A DNA stretch of 64,000 nt from Calliopum simillimum (Eukaryota > Arthropoda > Insecta > Diptera > Lauxaniidae): contig OX638370.1 in the NCBI GenBank assembly GCA_951812925.1, positions 34,653,948 to 34,717,947 on the forward strand. The letters are read 5' to 3'. The position numbers and the translations under genes are program-made. The notes beneath the pieces are model-generated. The model was not told where the DNA came from. It saw only the letters and a program-made list of their open reading frames with translations, and ran no database searches. Of the stretch, positions 10,911 to 21,898 are shown one piece after another; the first letter of the stretch is position 1, and every line of letters starts with the position of its first letter.

Positions 10911-12180
10911 TCCAATTAATAAAAAAAACATAAAAAATAAAGGAAGACAAAAAAAGGCATAATTAAGTACATTCTTTGAAGAAATAAGTATCTATATTTT
11001 GAAATGTTAAAAAATCATCTTGATTTTGTGTTGTGGAAGGTAATTTTGTTTTCTTTCCATGATTAATATTTTTCATTATTGGTCTGAACGTGAAATTCGC
11101 TAAAGAAATGTCTTAATTTCATAAAGCATTATTAAAATATCGAAAGTATTGCCATTTTTATTGATTTTGTCCTGAAACGAAACCATGTACAAAAAATTTC
11201 AACGCAAATCTTGTTTCATTAAATATGGAATGACAGAATATGAAAAAAATAAAATTGATAAAATTTTATTGTGTCAAAAGATTTGAAGATTTCGAAAAAT
11301 TCGGAATACCGAAAAGAAGTCCGTGCAAAGAAACTGATTAACTTCGCTGGCACATACATAAATTTTCGCGTTGGGGTTGGTTGCTACGGGTTGCCACATA
11401 ACGCGCTTGAAATGCTCATTGCTGCTATCTACTTTTTTATTGCATAGTTTTAGGGAGCTGTGCCAAAAAGTTTCAAGCATAAAAATAATTATTACCTACT
11501 GATTGTGAGCGGGTGGGGGGGGTGCGAATTGGTTGCCAATGTGTGTAGGTACTATAAAAGTTTTTACATTATTACAATAGCGAAAAAAAAGTTGCTGTTA
11601 AATGTAGCTTGTTGTATTTATGAGATATATCGTGGAATATTGCGCTTCATATATTTTGATTTATTGTAATGCATACACTCTTAAAGTATAAGTTTTTATG
11701 ATAATTATTTTTTTTATCTTTAGATAATTGGGATTTTCAAAAAAAAAACAAAAATAAAGAAAAGTTATGTTCTCTAACCTATACCGAGCACGATGGAGAA
11801 GTTTTGTGAAGACACTATGCTTCGAGAGTAGCTAAAGAACAGTAGAAACTAACGGTCCTTCTTTGTCAAACTCTTACCTTACAATGAAAATTATTTTACA
11901 GTGTACTGTACAACTCTTGTTACAATTTGGGTAAAATGACGAAATATCTCGCTTGCCATACTAAAAATTACATGCAATTAAATTCAATTAAATTGAAGTG
12001 TCGACGAAGAGACTACGCTGCACGCAATTGTCTCTCAAATTTCAGAACAGAACATAAGAGCGCGGAGGCGCTAAATGGAATGGCTATGTGGTACTTCATA
12101 AAAATGGCTTAAATGGTTTTTTTTTTCTTTTTTACTTTTTTGGAAAATTACAACCAATTTAACTGAAAATATTCGCGCAA
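10911..12180. other. intron, nothing recognised
   Basis: AT-rich sequence. Short open frames here have no recognisable domain and no support from repeats or splice context. Confidence 0.5.
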
Positions 12181-12194
12181 TTGTATAGGAAAAT

Positions 12195-12500
12195 GTTTTA
12201 AATCAACAACAACAATATAGTGTTGCAACAACAACAAAATCAAAAACAACAAACAGCACTAAAACCAACTCTCAAGGAAAGCTTTGGCTCTAGCAAGGAA
12301 GGAATTGCATGTTAAGGAAGAATTTATCACGCTTCTCCGCCTATTTTGTTGCTATTGTTACACTACTGGTTGTTGCAATTGTATTTTCCAACATTGTTAT
12401 GGTTGCTACTCGTTGTTGTTGCTGTTGTCTTCTCTTACCAAAATGTAAAGCATCGGAAATGAAGGCAACAACAGCAACAGCGGTAGCGGCTGTAATGATT
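12195..12500 (+). repeat. CAA / TTG triplet microsatellite patches
   Basis: Interrupted CAACAACAACAA near 12207-12255 and TTGTTGTTGCTGTTG near 12412-12428, then CAACAACAGCAACAG. These are simple repeats typical of fly introns. Confidence 0.7.
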
Positions 12501-12839
12501 CCAACATTTGTCGGAATACAAAAAAAAAAAATTTATTATGATGAGGCAAAATGTTTCTTTATGATTCCTTTCTTTCCTTAATGTTTTCTTTGCTTCGTCT
12601 TCTGCGTCTCTTCCGTTTCTGTTGATAAATTAAATATCAAAAGTTTTAAGCCACTGCCACTGTTAGGAACATTAATTTGCTGATTTTCCTTGTGATAAGT
12701 ACTCGTTGATTCCTTTCGATACTGCAAAAGTATTCTGTGAAAATTCATGAATTTCGGTTCAACCTTCCAAATATTTTATTTCGTTGGAAAGATCATCACA
12801 CAATAAGATAATGTGTGGAAAATTATTTGGCGGATATAT

Positions 12840-13440
12840 CCACCACAACTATTCCGCCGATATCTCACTCTTTCGGCCATATTTTCGATGAAATTTTACA
12901 GTATGACCTCCGGAACGGCCCAGCGATCTAATATTGCTTTTCAAGTCTGAAATCGTCTTCGGATCATTCACAAAGACTTTATCATTTGTGTAACCCCACA
13001 AAAAAAAGTCGAACGGCATCACATCGCTTGATCTGGGTGGCCGATTCACATCACCGCAACGAGAAATTACATGGTTCGGAATTTGCGACACAAAAAGTCC
13101 AAATTGAGGCAAGTTGTGTGTAGTGTAGCGCTGCCCTGTGGAAACCACATATCGTCCGGACCCTGAGCTTCAACCTCCGGCACAAAATAGTCCTCCATTA
13201 TAGTGTGATACCGCTCAAAGTTGACATTTTTAGTGAATCGATCGTAGCGTTTGCACCATCGACTTAAAAATTAAGATCCAAAATTAGACGATTTCAATGC
13301 GTTGTTCTTTCGTGTAGTGATCCAAAACCAAAATCCTATATTGTCACGATGAAAATGACACAAAATATGGCAGACAAGTGTCGATAATGCAGATTTTAAT
13401 CGATAACAAAATACCACACCTACTGTTGGAACACCCTTTA
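12840..13440 (-). pseudogene. degraded Tc1/mariner-type DDE transposase, C-terminal part
   Basis: On the minus strand, one frame gives GPDDMWFPQGSATLHTT, a decayed WFQQDGATxHT motif with the catalytic Asp lost. Another gives NHVISRCGDVNRPPRSSDVM, then PFDFFLWGYTNDKVFVNDP, the PPRSPDLTPxDFFLWG block with the last acidic residue. At least one frameshift separates the blocks. The N-terminal half is missing. It is a relic with no intact ends. Confidence 0.75.
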
Positions 13441-13499
13441 CTATACCGGCTTATCCCTGATGATTATTTTCTATTTCTGATTTTCCCAAAATGTCTGGG

Positions 13500-15960
13500 T
13501 GGAAAATAATTTCGATGGACTACCTGAGCACTGTTCGAGTTCTTCAATATTTTTTTCCATTTATTCAAAATTTTTTGTTTTTATTGTCAAATTTCTTGAC
13601 ATAGTATTTCTCGAGATTTTCAACATTTCCTGCCTTATATCTACGTTTTTAGCTTTTGTCAAAAGTTTTCCACATTTTTCGACTATTTCAAAATTTTTCG
13701 AAATTAACAACATATCTTGACTTTTTCAACATTTTTTGATATTGACAGTCGAATGAATTGAAACATTCCCAACATTTTCGAAACATTCTCAACATTTTCG
13801 AAACATTCTCAACATTTTCGAAACATTCTCAACATTTTTCGACTTCTTCAATATTCTCCGACATTTGCAATATTTTTCGACTTATTCTACTTTTTAACAT
13901 TTTCACTATTTTTCGACGTTATTAACTTTTCCAAATTTTTTAAACATTTTCGACTTTTTCAACTTTTTCCGACATGTTTGAAATTTTTTGACTTTTTTCG
14001 ACATTGGCAACATATATCGACTTTTTCAATATTCTTTGTCACTGGCAATATTTTTCGAATTTTTTTACTTTTCCGACATTCGTCGACTTTTTTCGACATT
14101 TCCAATATTCTTCGACATTCGACTTTCTCTACTTTTTCAACATTTTTCGACATTTAGACTATTTCTAAATATTTTGATTTTTCTGATATTTTCGACCCTA
14201 GCAACATTTTTCAAAATTTTTCGATATTGACAACATTTCTTGACTTTTCAAAAAATTATGCAACTTTTTCAACATTTTCCGACTTTTTTGACATTTTTCG
14301 ACGTTTCAACATTTTTCGACCTCTCAAATAGTTTCCTACATAAGCAATATTTTTCGAATTTTTTCGACATTGGCAATATTTTTCGACTTTCTCTACTTTT
14401 TCAACATTTTTACACTTTATCAACCATTTTCTGAATTTTTCGTTAATTTTCGACATAAGCAACATTTTTCAATATTAACAATATTTCTTGACTTTTCAAA
14501 AAATTTTAACATTATGCGACATTTTCAACATTCTCCGACATTTTTCGACTTCGATTTTTCGACAAATATTTTTCTACATTAGCAACATTTTTTGAATTTT
14601 TTAGTAATCTTCGACATTCGAATATTTTTGGCTTTTCCAATATTCTTGGACATTCGAATCTCTCTACTTTTTCAACATTTTCCGGCATTTTTAGACTTTT
14701 TCAACCTTAGCAACATTTTTTAAAATTTTTCGATATTGAAATTTCTTACCTTCTTAAAAAACTTACGGCTTTTTCAACATTATGACACTTTTTCAATATA
14801 TTCGGACATTTTTAGACTTTTCAACATTTTTAGACTTCTTAAATATTTTTCTACTTAGCAACATTTTTCGAATTTTTTAATAATCTTCGACACTGGCAAT
14901 ATTTTTCTAATGTTCAATATTCCTCGATATTCGAATTTCTCTACTCTTTCAACATTTTTCGTCTTTTTCAAGATTTTTCTACTTCTCAAATATTTATCTA
15001 CGTTAGTAAAATTTTTCGACATTGGCAATATTTTGCGACTTTCTCTACTTTTTCAACATTTTCAGACTTTATCAAAATTTTTTGAATTTTCCGATATTTC
15101 TTGATTTTTTAAAAAACTTTTGACTTTTTCAACATTTTCCGATATTTTTCGACTTTTTCAATATTTTTCGACTTCTCAAATATTTATGTACATTAGCAAC
15201 ATTTTTCGAACTTTTTCGACATTGGCAATATTTTTCGACTTTCTCTACTTTTTCAACATTTTTAGACTTTTTCAACATATTTTGAATTTTCCAATATTTT
15301 CTAAAACATTTTTCGATATTGACAACATTTTTTAACTTTTTCCAAATTTTTCAACTCTTTCAACATTGCTTATGTGAATTTTCCAATATTTTCTAAAACA
15401 TTTTTCGATATTGACAACATTTCTTGACATTTTAAAAAACTTTCGACTTTTTCAACATTTTCCGATATTTTTCGACTTTTTCAATATTTTTCGACTTCTC
15501 AAATATTTATGTACATTAGCAACATTTTTCGAACTTTTTCGACATTGGCAATATTTTTCGACTTTCTCTACTTTTTCAACATTTTTAGACTTTTTCAACA
15601 TATTTTGAATTTTCCAATATTTTCTAAAACATTTTTCGATATTGACAACATTTTTTAACTTTTTCCAAATTTTTCAACTCTTTCAACATTGCTTATGTGA
15701 CTTTTTCAAGATTTTTCGGCTTTTTCAAATTATTTTTAACTTATTCAAAATTTTTTGACTTTTTGAACATTTTTCGGTAGTGTCAGGATTTCTTGGCTTT
15801 TTAAAATATTTGACTTTTTGAACATTTTTCAACATTTGGCGGAATCCTTACTTTTCCAACATTTGCGACAATGACCTCTTCTTGACTTTTTCAACGTGTT
15901 GTGAATTTTGCAAAATTTTTCGACTTTATAAACTTTTTTTCAAAACTTTTCAAAATATTT
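13500..15960. repeat. low-complexity array A (TTTTTCAACATTTTTCGAC), part of segmental duplication
   Basis: About 2.4 kb of degenerate repeats of TTTTTCGACATTTTTCAACA. From about 13527 it is collinear with 27417-29080, upstream of Idgf copy B. Open frames rich in FSTFF/FDIF are by-products. A 323-bp block is directly duplicated within it (about 15054-15377 and 15378-15700). Confidence 0.9.
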
Positions 15961-16778
15961 GACGCTTTGCTCAAGCATTTTTAATCAAAATTTTTGAACT
16001 TTTTTGCACCTATCATCATACAACACGATCTGCAGTTCGTATAAAATCACATGTTTATAAAATTCTTTGAGAATGTAACCCATTTCTATAGATTTTTAGC
16101 ACGAAATATGTTAGTGCCATATATTGAGCAATTAAATGCTTAAGTACAAGTTTTTTCGTAATCGATACTTAACACCTCGATATAACCACTCAAAATATGA
16201 CAACACGATGGCGCTGAAAAGGACAACAGTAAACATCCGCAGTTTTCCAACAAGACACAAACAAGCCAGTAAAAAGGGAACATTGTAAACAATTATCGTT
16301 TTAAATGGAATTTCCGGAGGCGATTCCTTAATCTATGGGATTGAAAGGCGTTAAACGACGGTGTTTTCTATGGAATACCATTACTTGTATAAAACTATGA
16401 GTATTTCAAAGAAAAACAACTTTAAGATAATTATGCTGTATAGAAGGTAGCACATGATACACTGGAATAGTTTTACAACCAATAAAAGGATAATTTCTGA
16501 TTATTCTCAGTATTTCAAGCAAAATACTTTGCTCTTCTTATGAGTTGTCTTATTAAAGTGAAGAATAAAAGTATAAAAATTTGTGTTGGTTAGGTTTGCT
16601 TATCATTGCATCTCACTCTGACATACCCATAGATCTATGTAACGAAATGTGACGCGACCTCGAAATTATATCCGCAGTTTAAAAAAGAGTCTACAATTTT
16701 TAGAAAAAATTTCGATTTATTAAAAGCAAACAAAAACTATATGTAGCGTATATTTGGACACTAAATAATCTAAAAAAC
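15961..16778. repeat. duplicated 3' flank of Idgf copy A
   Basis: Non-repetitive sequence collinear with 29080-29877 next to copy B, with small indels. It includes CGATGGCGCTGAAAAGGACA and GGAATTTCCGGAGGCGATTC. The segmental duplication therefore carries both the low-complexity block and the gene. Confidence 0.9.
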
Positions 16779-17431
16779 TTAATTAGATAAACGATATTTA
16801 ATGGCACGCAATATGGGATATTTATCACCAGTGCAACTGCCACGGAAATCATCAAACGTCAGATCGAACAAAGCAACACCACCCAAATGTAAATTACGCA
16901 CATAGCCGGCCTTTTCTGCAGCTGTATCGGGATCATCATAACTGACCCATATGCCATTTTCACCCTTTTTATCGGCCGCACGATAGGCATAAATACCGAA
17001 ACGTTTTGTTGGATCATTAATCTTCGTCAGTGGAGCCTGAGCGCCTTTCTTATAAGCATTATTAGCATTTGGCAATAGAGTACAAATCTCAGACAAGCTG
17101 TATAAGCCACGATTCAATGTATATGCGCCTTTTGGTGCTTTATTTTTGGTCTTTGTAACAGGTGGTAAACCAGTTTCACCAGAATCATCGGTTAATTTCC
17201 AAACACGTCCATACGTAGCAACGCCAACATTAATTTTAGATTCGGGACAACGATTCGTCAACCAATATTGTACCTGATAGTTGACATTCAATTCGGGATT
17301 ACGTTTGCTCATCTCATGCAAAGGAGCGGTAATGTCGGCAACTTCAGGATTACGCTCAGGTGTGTAAAAATCAAAAGAACCCAAATTGACAAAGTCCAAA
17401 TACCAAGCGATTGCGGTCACATCAAAGAATA
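16779..17431 (-). CDS. Idgf: Idgf copy A, exon 3 (C-terminal half)
   Basis: After acceptor TTTTTGACAG the exon gives LFFDV, then FVNLGSFDFYTPERNPEVAD, NVNYQVQYWL, INVGVATYGRVWKL, DPTKRFGIYAYRAAD, IWVSYDDPDTA, GGVALFDLTFDDFRG, and ends AIKYRLSN with stop TAA at 16781-16779. The complete protein is 450 aa, normal for Idgf (about 440). The 60-nt intron before it (17432-17491) is a multiple of three with no stop, so an unspliced reading looks like one long open frame. Relative to copy B there are four Glu-to-Lys differences and YSLSEIC replaces YSWPEIC. AATAAA at 16721-16716 is a likely poly(A) signal. Confidence 0.94.
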
Positions 17432-17491
17432 CTGTCAAAAAGAAATATTGTATTACATCGAGTGGAAAATTTTTTAAGAAAAACTGCTTAC

Positions 17492-18067
17492 ATGATGAAT
17501 TAACATTTGGCAACACTGTTGTAGAGAGCAAGAAATTATCGAAATAGAATTTATTCATAATCTCACGCAACAATGCTGTATATTGTTCCTTATGCGTTTC
17601 GGAGTGTTCATCAACAATATGATCACCGGAGAAGACTTTCTTGAAACCCTTCCAAATGCTGCCAATGCCGCTGGGTACCCTCTTTGGTTTATTCTTGGGG
17701 AATTGCCAGGCCATATCTAGACCATCGAAACCATAGGTCTTAACCAAAGCATAAGCGGTGTCAATAAAACGTAAGCGACCAGCTGGATTTTCCAAAAGCT
17801 CTAAATATTTATTGGGCAAATCCTTGGCATCATCACCAGTCTCAATATCCTTATCGCCGCCAATGCTGAGTAGTATCTTCACATTGGGATATTTACGCTT
17901 TAGGCGTGTCACTTTGCGATACAGACCCTTGCCGAAATCCAAATCAAGACTAGGATTTAAACTGACAGCCTTGTAGGTGTCACGTTCGATACCCGCATAA
18001 CCGTAAATGAGGTAATTGCAGAATTGCAATGCTGGCTCCAAATCATCGATGATCACTTTGCCAAGAC
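17492..18067 (-). CDS. Idgf: Idgf copy A, exon 2
   Basis: The acceptor is ACCGATTAG. The exon encodes about residues 42-234 of a chitinase-like imaginal disc growth factor, a secreted factor related to GH18 chitinases but without hydrolase activity. Visible motifs are DLEPALQFC, LIYGYAG, KILLSIGGD and FDGLDMAWQFPKNKPK. The chitinase signature DxxDxDxE reads DGLDMAWQ, so the catalytic Glu is Gln (about residue 163), which is diagnostic of Idgf. An Idgf-specific insertion follows (WKGFKKVFSGDHIVDEHSE). The exon ends NVNSS plus one base at donor GTAAGC. Sequence outside the motifs fits the Idgf1/2/3 clade better than Idgf4. Near its end it reads FYFDNF where copy B keeps FRPDNF. Confidence 0.94.
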
Positions 18068-18398
18068 CTAATCGGTGGGGGGGAGGAGAACGAAAAGAAA
18101 TATATATAATTTAATATACACAAAATAGCAAGTAAATTTATTTGATACTTAAAGTCCTGTTTTTTCAAGTGTTATCAGCTAAGGTTCGTTATTTTTAGCA
18201 TTTTTATGAGAGATGTCTCGCATGCATACTTTAGTGCAAATATTATTTATAATTAAATTATAATTACTTAAATATTAAAACAATTAATATTAATAATTCA
18301 TGCACATATATTTTATATTTTGATTTTACATATAGGGGAGGGGGGGGGCTAGTGTGGACAATTTTTATATAATGACAAAATATATAAGTATGTAAATA

Positions 18399-19270
18399 AT
18401 GGGGGTTGGAATTAATTTTAAAGGTTTTTTTCGGTTTTTGAGCATTTATTTAGAAACAACGGTACAATGTATGTTATTCAAAGTATTGTCCATCGTTAGC
18501 TACAACATTTTCCCATCTTCCTGGCAGCATATGGATTCCGCGCCGGAAGAACGACTCGTCTTTTGAGGCAATCCACGAATCGACCCATTTTTTGGTATCC
18601 TCGTAAAAAGTGAAGCGCTGCTCAGCCAAGCCATGCGTCATCGATCTGAATAGGTGGTAGTCGAAAGAGGCTATGTCTGGGCTATAAGGCGGGTGGGGTA
18701 GCACATCCCAATTCAGCGCCTCCAACGTTTCCTTGACGGTTCTTGCAACATGTGGCCGTGCGTTGTCATGTTGAAAAACCACTTTGTCGTGTCTTTTGGC
18801 ATATTCCGGCCGTTTAACCTTTAATAATCGGCTCAATTGCATCAATTGTTGTTGGTAGCGTTCCCCAGTGATGGTTTCGTTAGGTTTTAGCAGCTCATAG
18901 TACACGACACCCTTCTGATCCCACCAAATACACAGCATAAGCTTGGCGCCATGAATATTCGGATTAGGATTATCGTAATGGATCCACTTTTCATCGCCAG
19001 TGCTTCATCGTTGTGCTTCAACCGCTTTTTTCTTCAAATGGAAGCACAAAAGTAAACCTTCCCGCAAATTGCGTTTTGTTGGAACGAAAGTCGACATGTT
19101 CACAGAGAAAAAAATATATGTTGTTTACACTTCAGTGGAATGACACATACTGACAAATGAAGCTTAGACAATGTGCTTTGAAATGAATATAGTCACAGGT
19201 GTGCCCGATGCGATCTATTGATAGTTACGCCATCTCTTAGAAAACCTTTAAAACTAATTCCAACACCCAA
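18399..19270 (-). mobile_element. mariner element inserted in the pogo-like element
   Basis: Terminal inverted repeats GTTGGAATTARTTTTAAAGG lie at both ends, flanked by TA at 18397-18398 and 19271-19272. The second pogo-like copy (33662-34897) shows the matching empty site with a single TA, which proves the insertion and its target duplication. Confidence 0.93.
18474..19097 (-). pseudogene. mariner transposase, internally deleted
   Basis: Minus strand starts at 19097 with MSTFVPTKRNLREGLL, then loses the rest of the helix-turn-helix region and stops. It resumes at TGDEKWIHYDNPN and continues with LCIWWDQKGVVYYELLKP, HDNARPH and HPPYSPDIASFDYHLF to VVANDGQYFE. The catalytic aspartates are GD, HD and FD with 34 residues between the last two, so DD34D. 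A second small deletion lies at NPN-PNIHG. All three Asp remain, but the DNA-binding half is gone and there is a stop. It is not functional. Confidence 0.9.
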
Positions 19271-20232
19271 TATATCATTTTTGTAACAAAGTAATTTTTA
19301 GCGATTACTTATACCTCTTGCCTTCATAATTGAATCAATAGTTATGATTTTTTATTTTCATAAATGCACTATTTAATTATTTTAAAAAGTGCTTACATTT
19401 GTCCACACTAGCCCCTTATACGGGGCTAGAGTGGACAACCATTGATTTAACTGGGGGCTAATGTGGACACCATAAGAAACTTGATAATTCATACAAAAAC
19501 GTTAAGAAAGAGTTCAGATACATGTTTATTCAAGAAAATAATGATGTAATACAAATAATAATAAAAATAAAAAATTAACTGCTATCCCATATTTTATTTG
19601 GAGAAATTTATATCAAACTTCATATAACTTGCTGATCGAGATGTTTCCGGCAATTGTTGCGCTTGTGGCAGCTTTGCCACTATTTCATTTCGGTGAATTT
19701 GGCTGGTATCCGGTATAACGGGATACGTGAATCTGTCGTTCTTTCTTTTTAGTAACGTACTTTCTTGGAACGGCTTTTACAAATGGTCTGACGATTTCTG
19801 GAGTCATTTCAGCTGCTGCAGACATGTCCACACTAGCCCCATTGCAGTTGTCCACACTAGCCCCTTCATGTCTTTTTAAACAAAAATATTTTTTTTTTAA
19901 TCTTACGGTTAAGTTCTTCAAAAATAATTTCAATGGTTTAATAAACACTATTTTAAGTTGTATTATCTATTAACACAACAGCAGAAGAATAATTAGTTTA
20001 AAAGTATCACTGAAATTACGAAACAACAAAAAAATTACTTTTTGCTGCGTAAAACACGTTCGGTCACGTTATCATGGAAAGCTGAACTATCAACAAATAA
20101 ATTTTTTTTTGGTGGTGCAGAGTGCAAATACCAACTTGAAAAATATAAAACAGAAACGAAAAATTCAAAACGGCGCGAGAATTTGAATTTGTCCACACTA
20201 GCCCCCAGTCCACACTAGCCCCCCCTTCCCTG

Positions 20233-21258
20233 CAGTGGCTCACACCTTATTTCGTGCAGTCATTTTTTTTAAACTTTAAAACACTGTATCTTTAAAACTA
20301 ATACAAATATCATCAAATTTTAAATGCAGGCTTAGACGGGAATGTCTATTGTTCATAATAAGTAAAAAAAAATCCACAAAATTTGATTCCAAGACGCTTA
20401 AGGCGGAAAAGACCGATTGAGCAGGTGAAATTGAAGTCTCAGCTTATTTCGTGCAGATGCTTATTTTCCCTTTGGAGCCAGCGTTTCGCGTTATTTAATG
20501 AGAATCGCAAAACCAAGTAGACTTTTTTGAATTTTTTTTGCTTATGAAGGGCTACCTAGGCTTAAAAATTGTGGTCTCGGGACATGCAGCTGCCAGTTTT
20601 CGCACTGTACGAGTTACTTAGTTCTTGATGTATATCCCAGACAGTTTTTGGAGCCAATAATGTGGGTTAGTATTGATTTTGTGGACCATTAATGAATCGT
20701 CAGCGGGATTAAAATTGTTATTTGACGCACTTTTACCCTAATTTTGGACCCGATTTGCATGAACGAAGCTTTCAATTGTGCTTTGCATTGGGGGTGGGAC
20801 TCAACCTAACATATTAAGAAGATGAGCGCATAGATTGGCCGTTTTTAAAATGGGGTATCACCGATTTTCGTTGCTGGACGACCCATTTCTGCAAAATGCA
20901 CTTTTTTACCCTCACATGTACATGATCAAACTAAAAATTGGCTGCATCTGGTTGAGAATACCACACAGAGAACATAAAAAAAGAAATTCTCATTAAATAA
21001 CGCGAAACGCTGGCTCCAAAGGGAAAATAAGCATCTGCACGAAATAAGCTGAGACTTCAATTTCACCTGCTCAATCGGTCTTTTCCGCCTTGAGAGTCTC
21101 GGAATCAAATTTTGTGGATTTTTTTTACTTATTATGAATAATAGACATGCCCGTCTAAGCCTGCATTTAAAATTTGATGATATTTGTATTAGTTTTAAAG
21201 ATACAATGTTTTAAAGTTAAAAAAAAAATTACTGCACGAAATAAGCTGTGAGCCACTG
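20233..21258. mobile_element. Tc1-like element, palindromic, copy 1
   Basis: Ends are CAGTGGCTCACACCTTATTT and its inverse ..AAGCTGTGAGCCACTG, followed by TA. Each arm carries an inner direct repeat of the end motif (TCAGCTTATTTCGTGCAGAT, about 20437 and inverted at about 21033), the IR/DR arrangement of some Tc1 elements. The inner part has a minus-strand MGRxATKIGD-like start. No intact transposase is present. Its left TA is shared with the end of the pogo-like element. Confidence 0.8.
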
Positions 21259-21260
21259 TA

Positions 21261-21896
21261 TATGTTTTACTTTTACGGCCTTACAGGAGAGAGTTATCAA
21301 ATACTCCCCATATAGCCATATGAACCCTGATGCAATCGAAGAAGTGCAAGCAAAATGATGCTGTTGTTTTAATCAGCGAATTGGCAGGCATTAAGTGAAT
21401 CTGTGCTGGCTGAAAAATTTTGAAGAACGCAATTTGTCGAAGAAACCATCATAGCAGCAAGAGAAAAATATTGACTTTTTTCTTGCGTACCAATCAAAAT
21501 TCGAAAATGATTACAAATATGTACATTGACCAATAAATTATTGCACATATCGATAAATATTGTACTGCGCTATATTCTGTAATTTGACAGGCCTTTTTCT
21601 TTCCTGATCTCGCTGTGCATTGTATGCACATCTTAATTGTAATTTATATATTAATAAACCTTTGAATTAGTTATTGGCGTTCTTATTACTTTCGCAAGTA
21701 TTCATATACAGCAGCAACTGTAACAAAAACATTGTGCAAGATGGTAACTTAAATGCTTGTCATGGATCAGGAATCGCTTTTGAATTCCAGGAAACCTTAT
21801 CAAGTCGTAAATAAAAATTGTCTTTATAATATGGAATTCAAATGAGAGAAATGCAAAATATTATTAAAAATAGAACACAAATGTGGTTATTTATTT
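21261..21896. other. spacer in Idgf A intron 1, nothing recognised
   Basis: AT-rich sequence between two mobile elements. No coding or structural signal was seen. Confidence 0.5.
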
Positions 21897-21898
21897 TA

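Larger units (their letters stand above)
18335..20230 (-). mobile_element. pogo-like DNA transposon, copy 1 (interrupted by mariner)
   Basis: The left end GGGGAGGGGGGGGCTAGTGTGG sits just after TA; the right end is ..CTAGCCCCCCCTTCCC followed by TG, probably a mutated TA. Eight copies of GGGGCTAGTGTGGAC-like motif lie at the ends and inside. The only coding trace is minus strand about 19840-19690, reading MTPEIVRPFVKAVPRKYVTK. This matches the C-terminal (I)RPxPKA-RK segment of CENP-B/pogo-type DDE transposases. The element is about 1.0 kb once the 872-bp mariner inside it is removed. Confidence 0.75.

Noticed and set aside
13499..15608. Many Phe/Ser/Thr-rich open frames (FSTFF, FDIF).
   Set aside because: They arise from TTTTTCAACATTTTTCGAC repeats and differ in length and frame between the two duplicated arrays.
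16779..18056. Idgf copy A as a single 425-codon exon.
   Set aside because: A 60-nt intron with GTAAGC...ACAG lies inside, at the same place as the 61-nt intron of copy B and the conserved NVNSS junction of the family. The 20 extra residues match nothing in Idgf.
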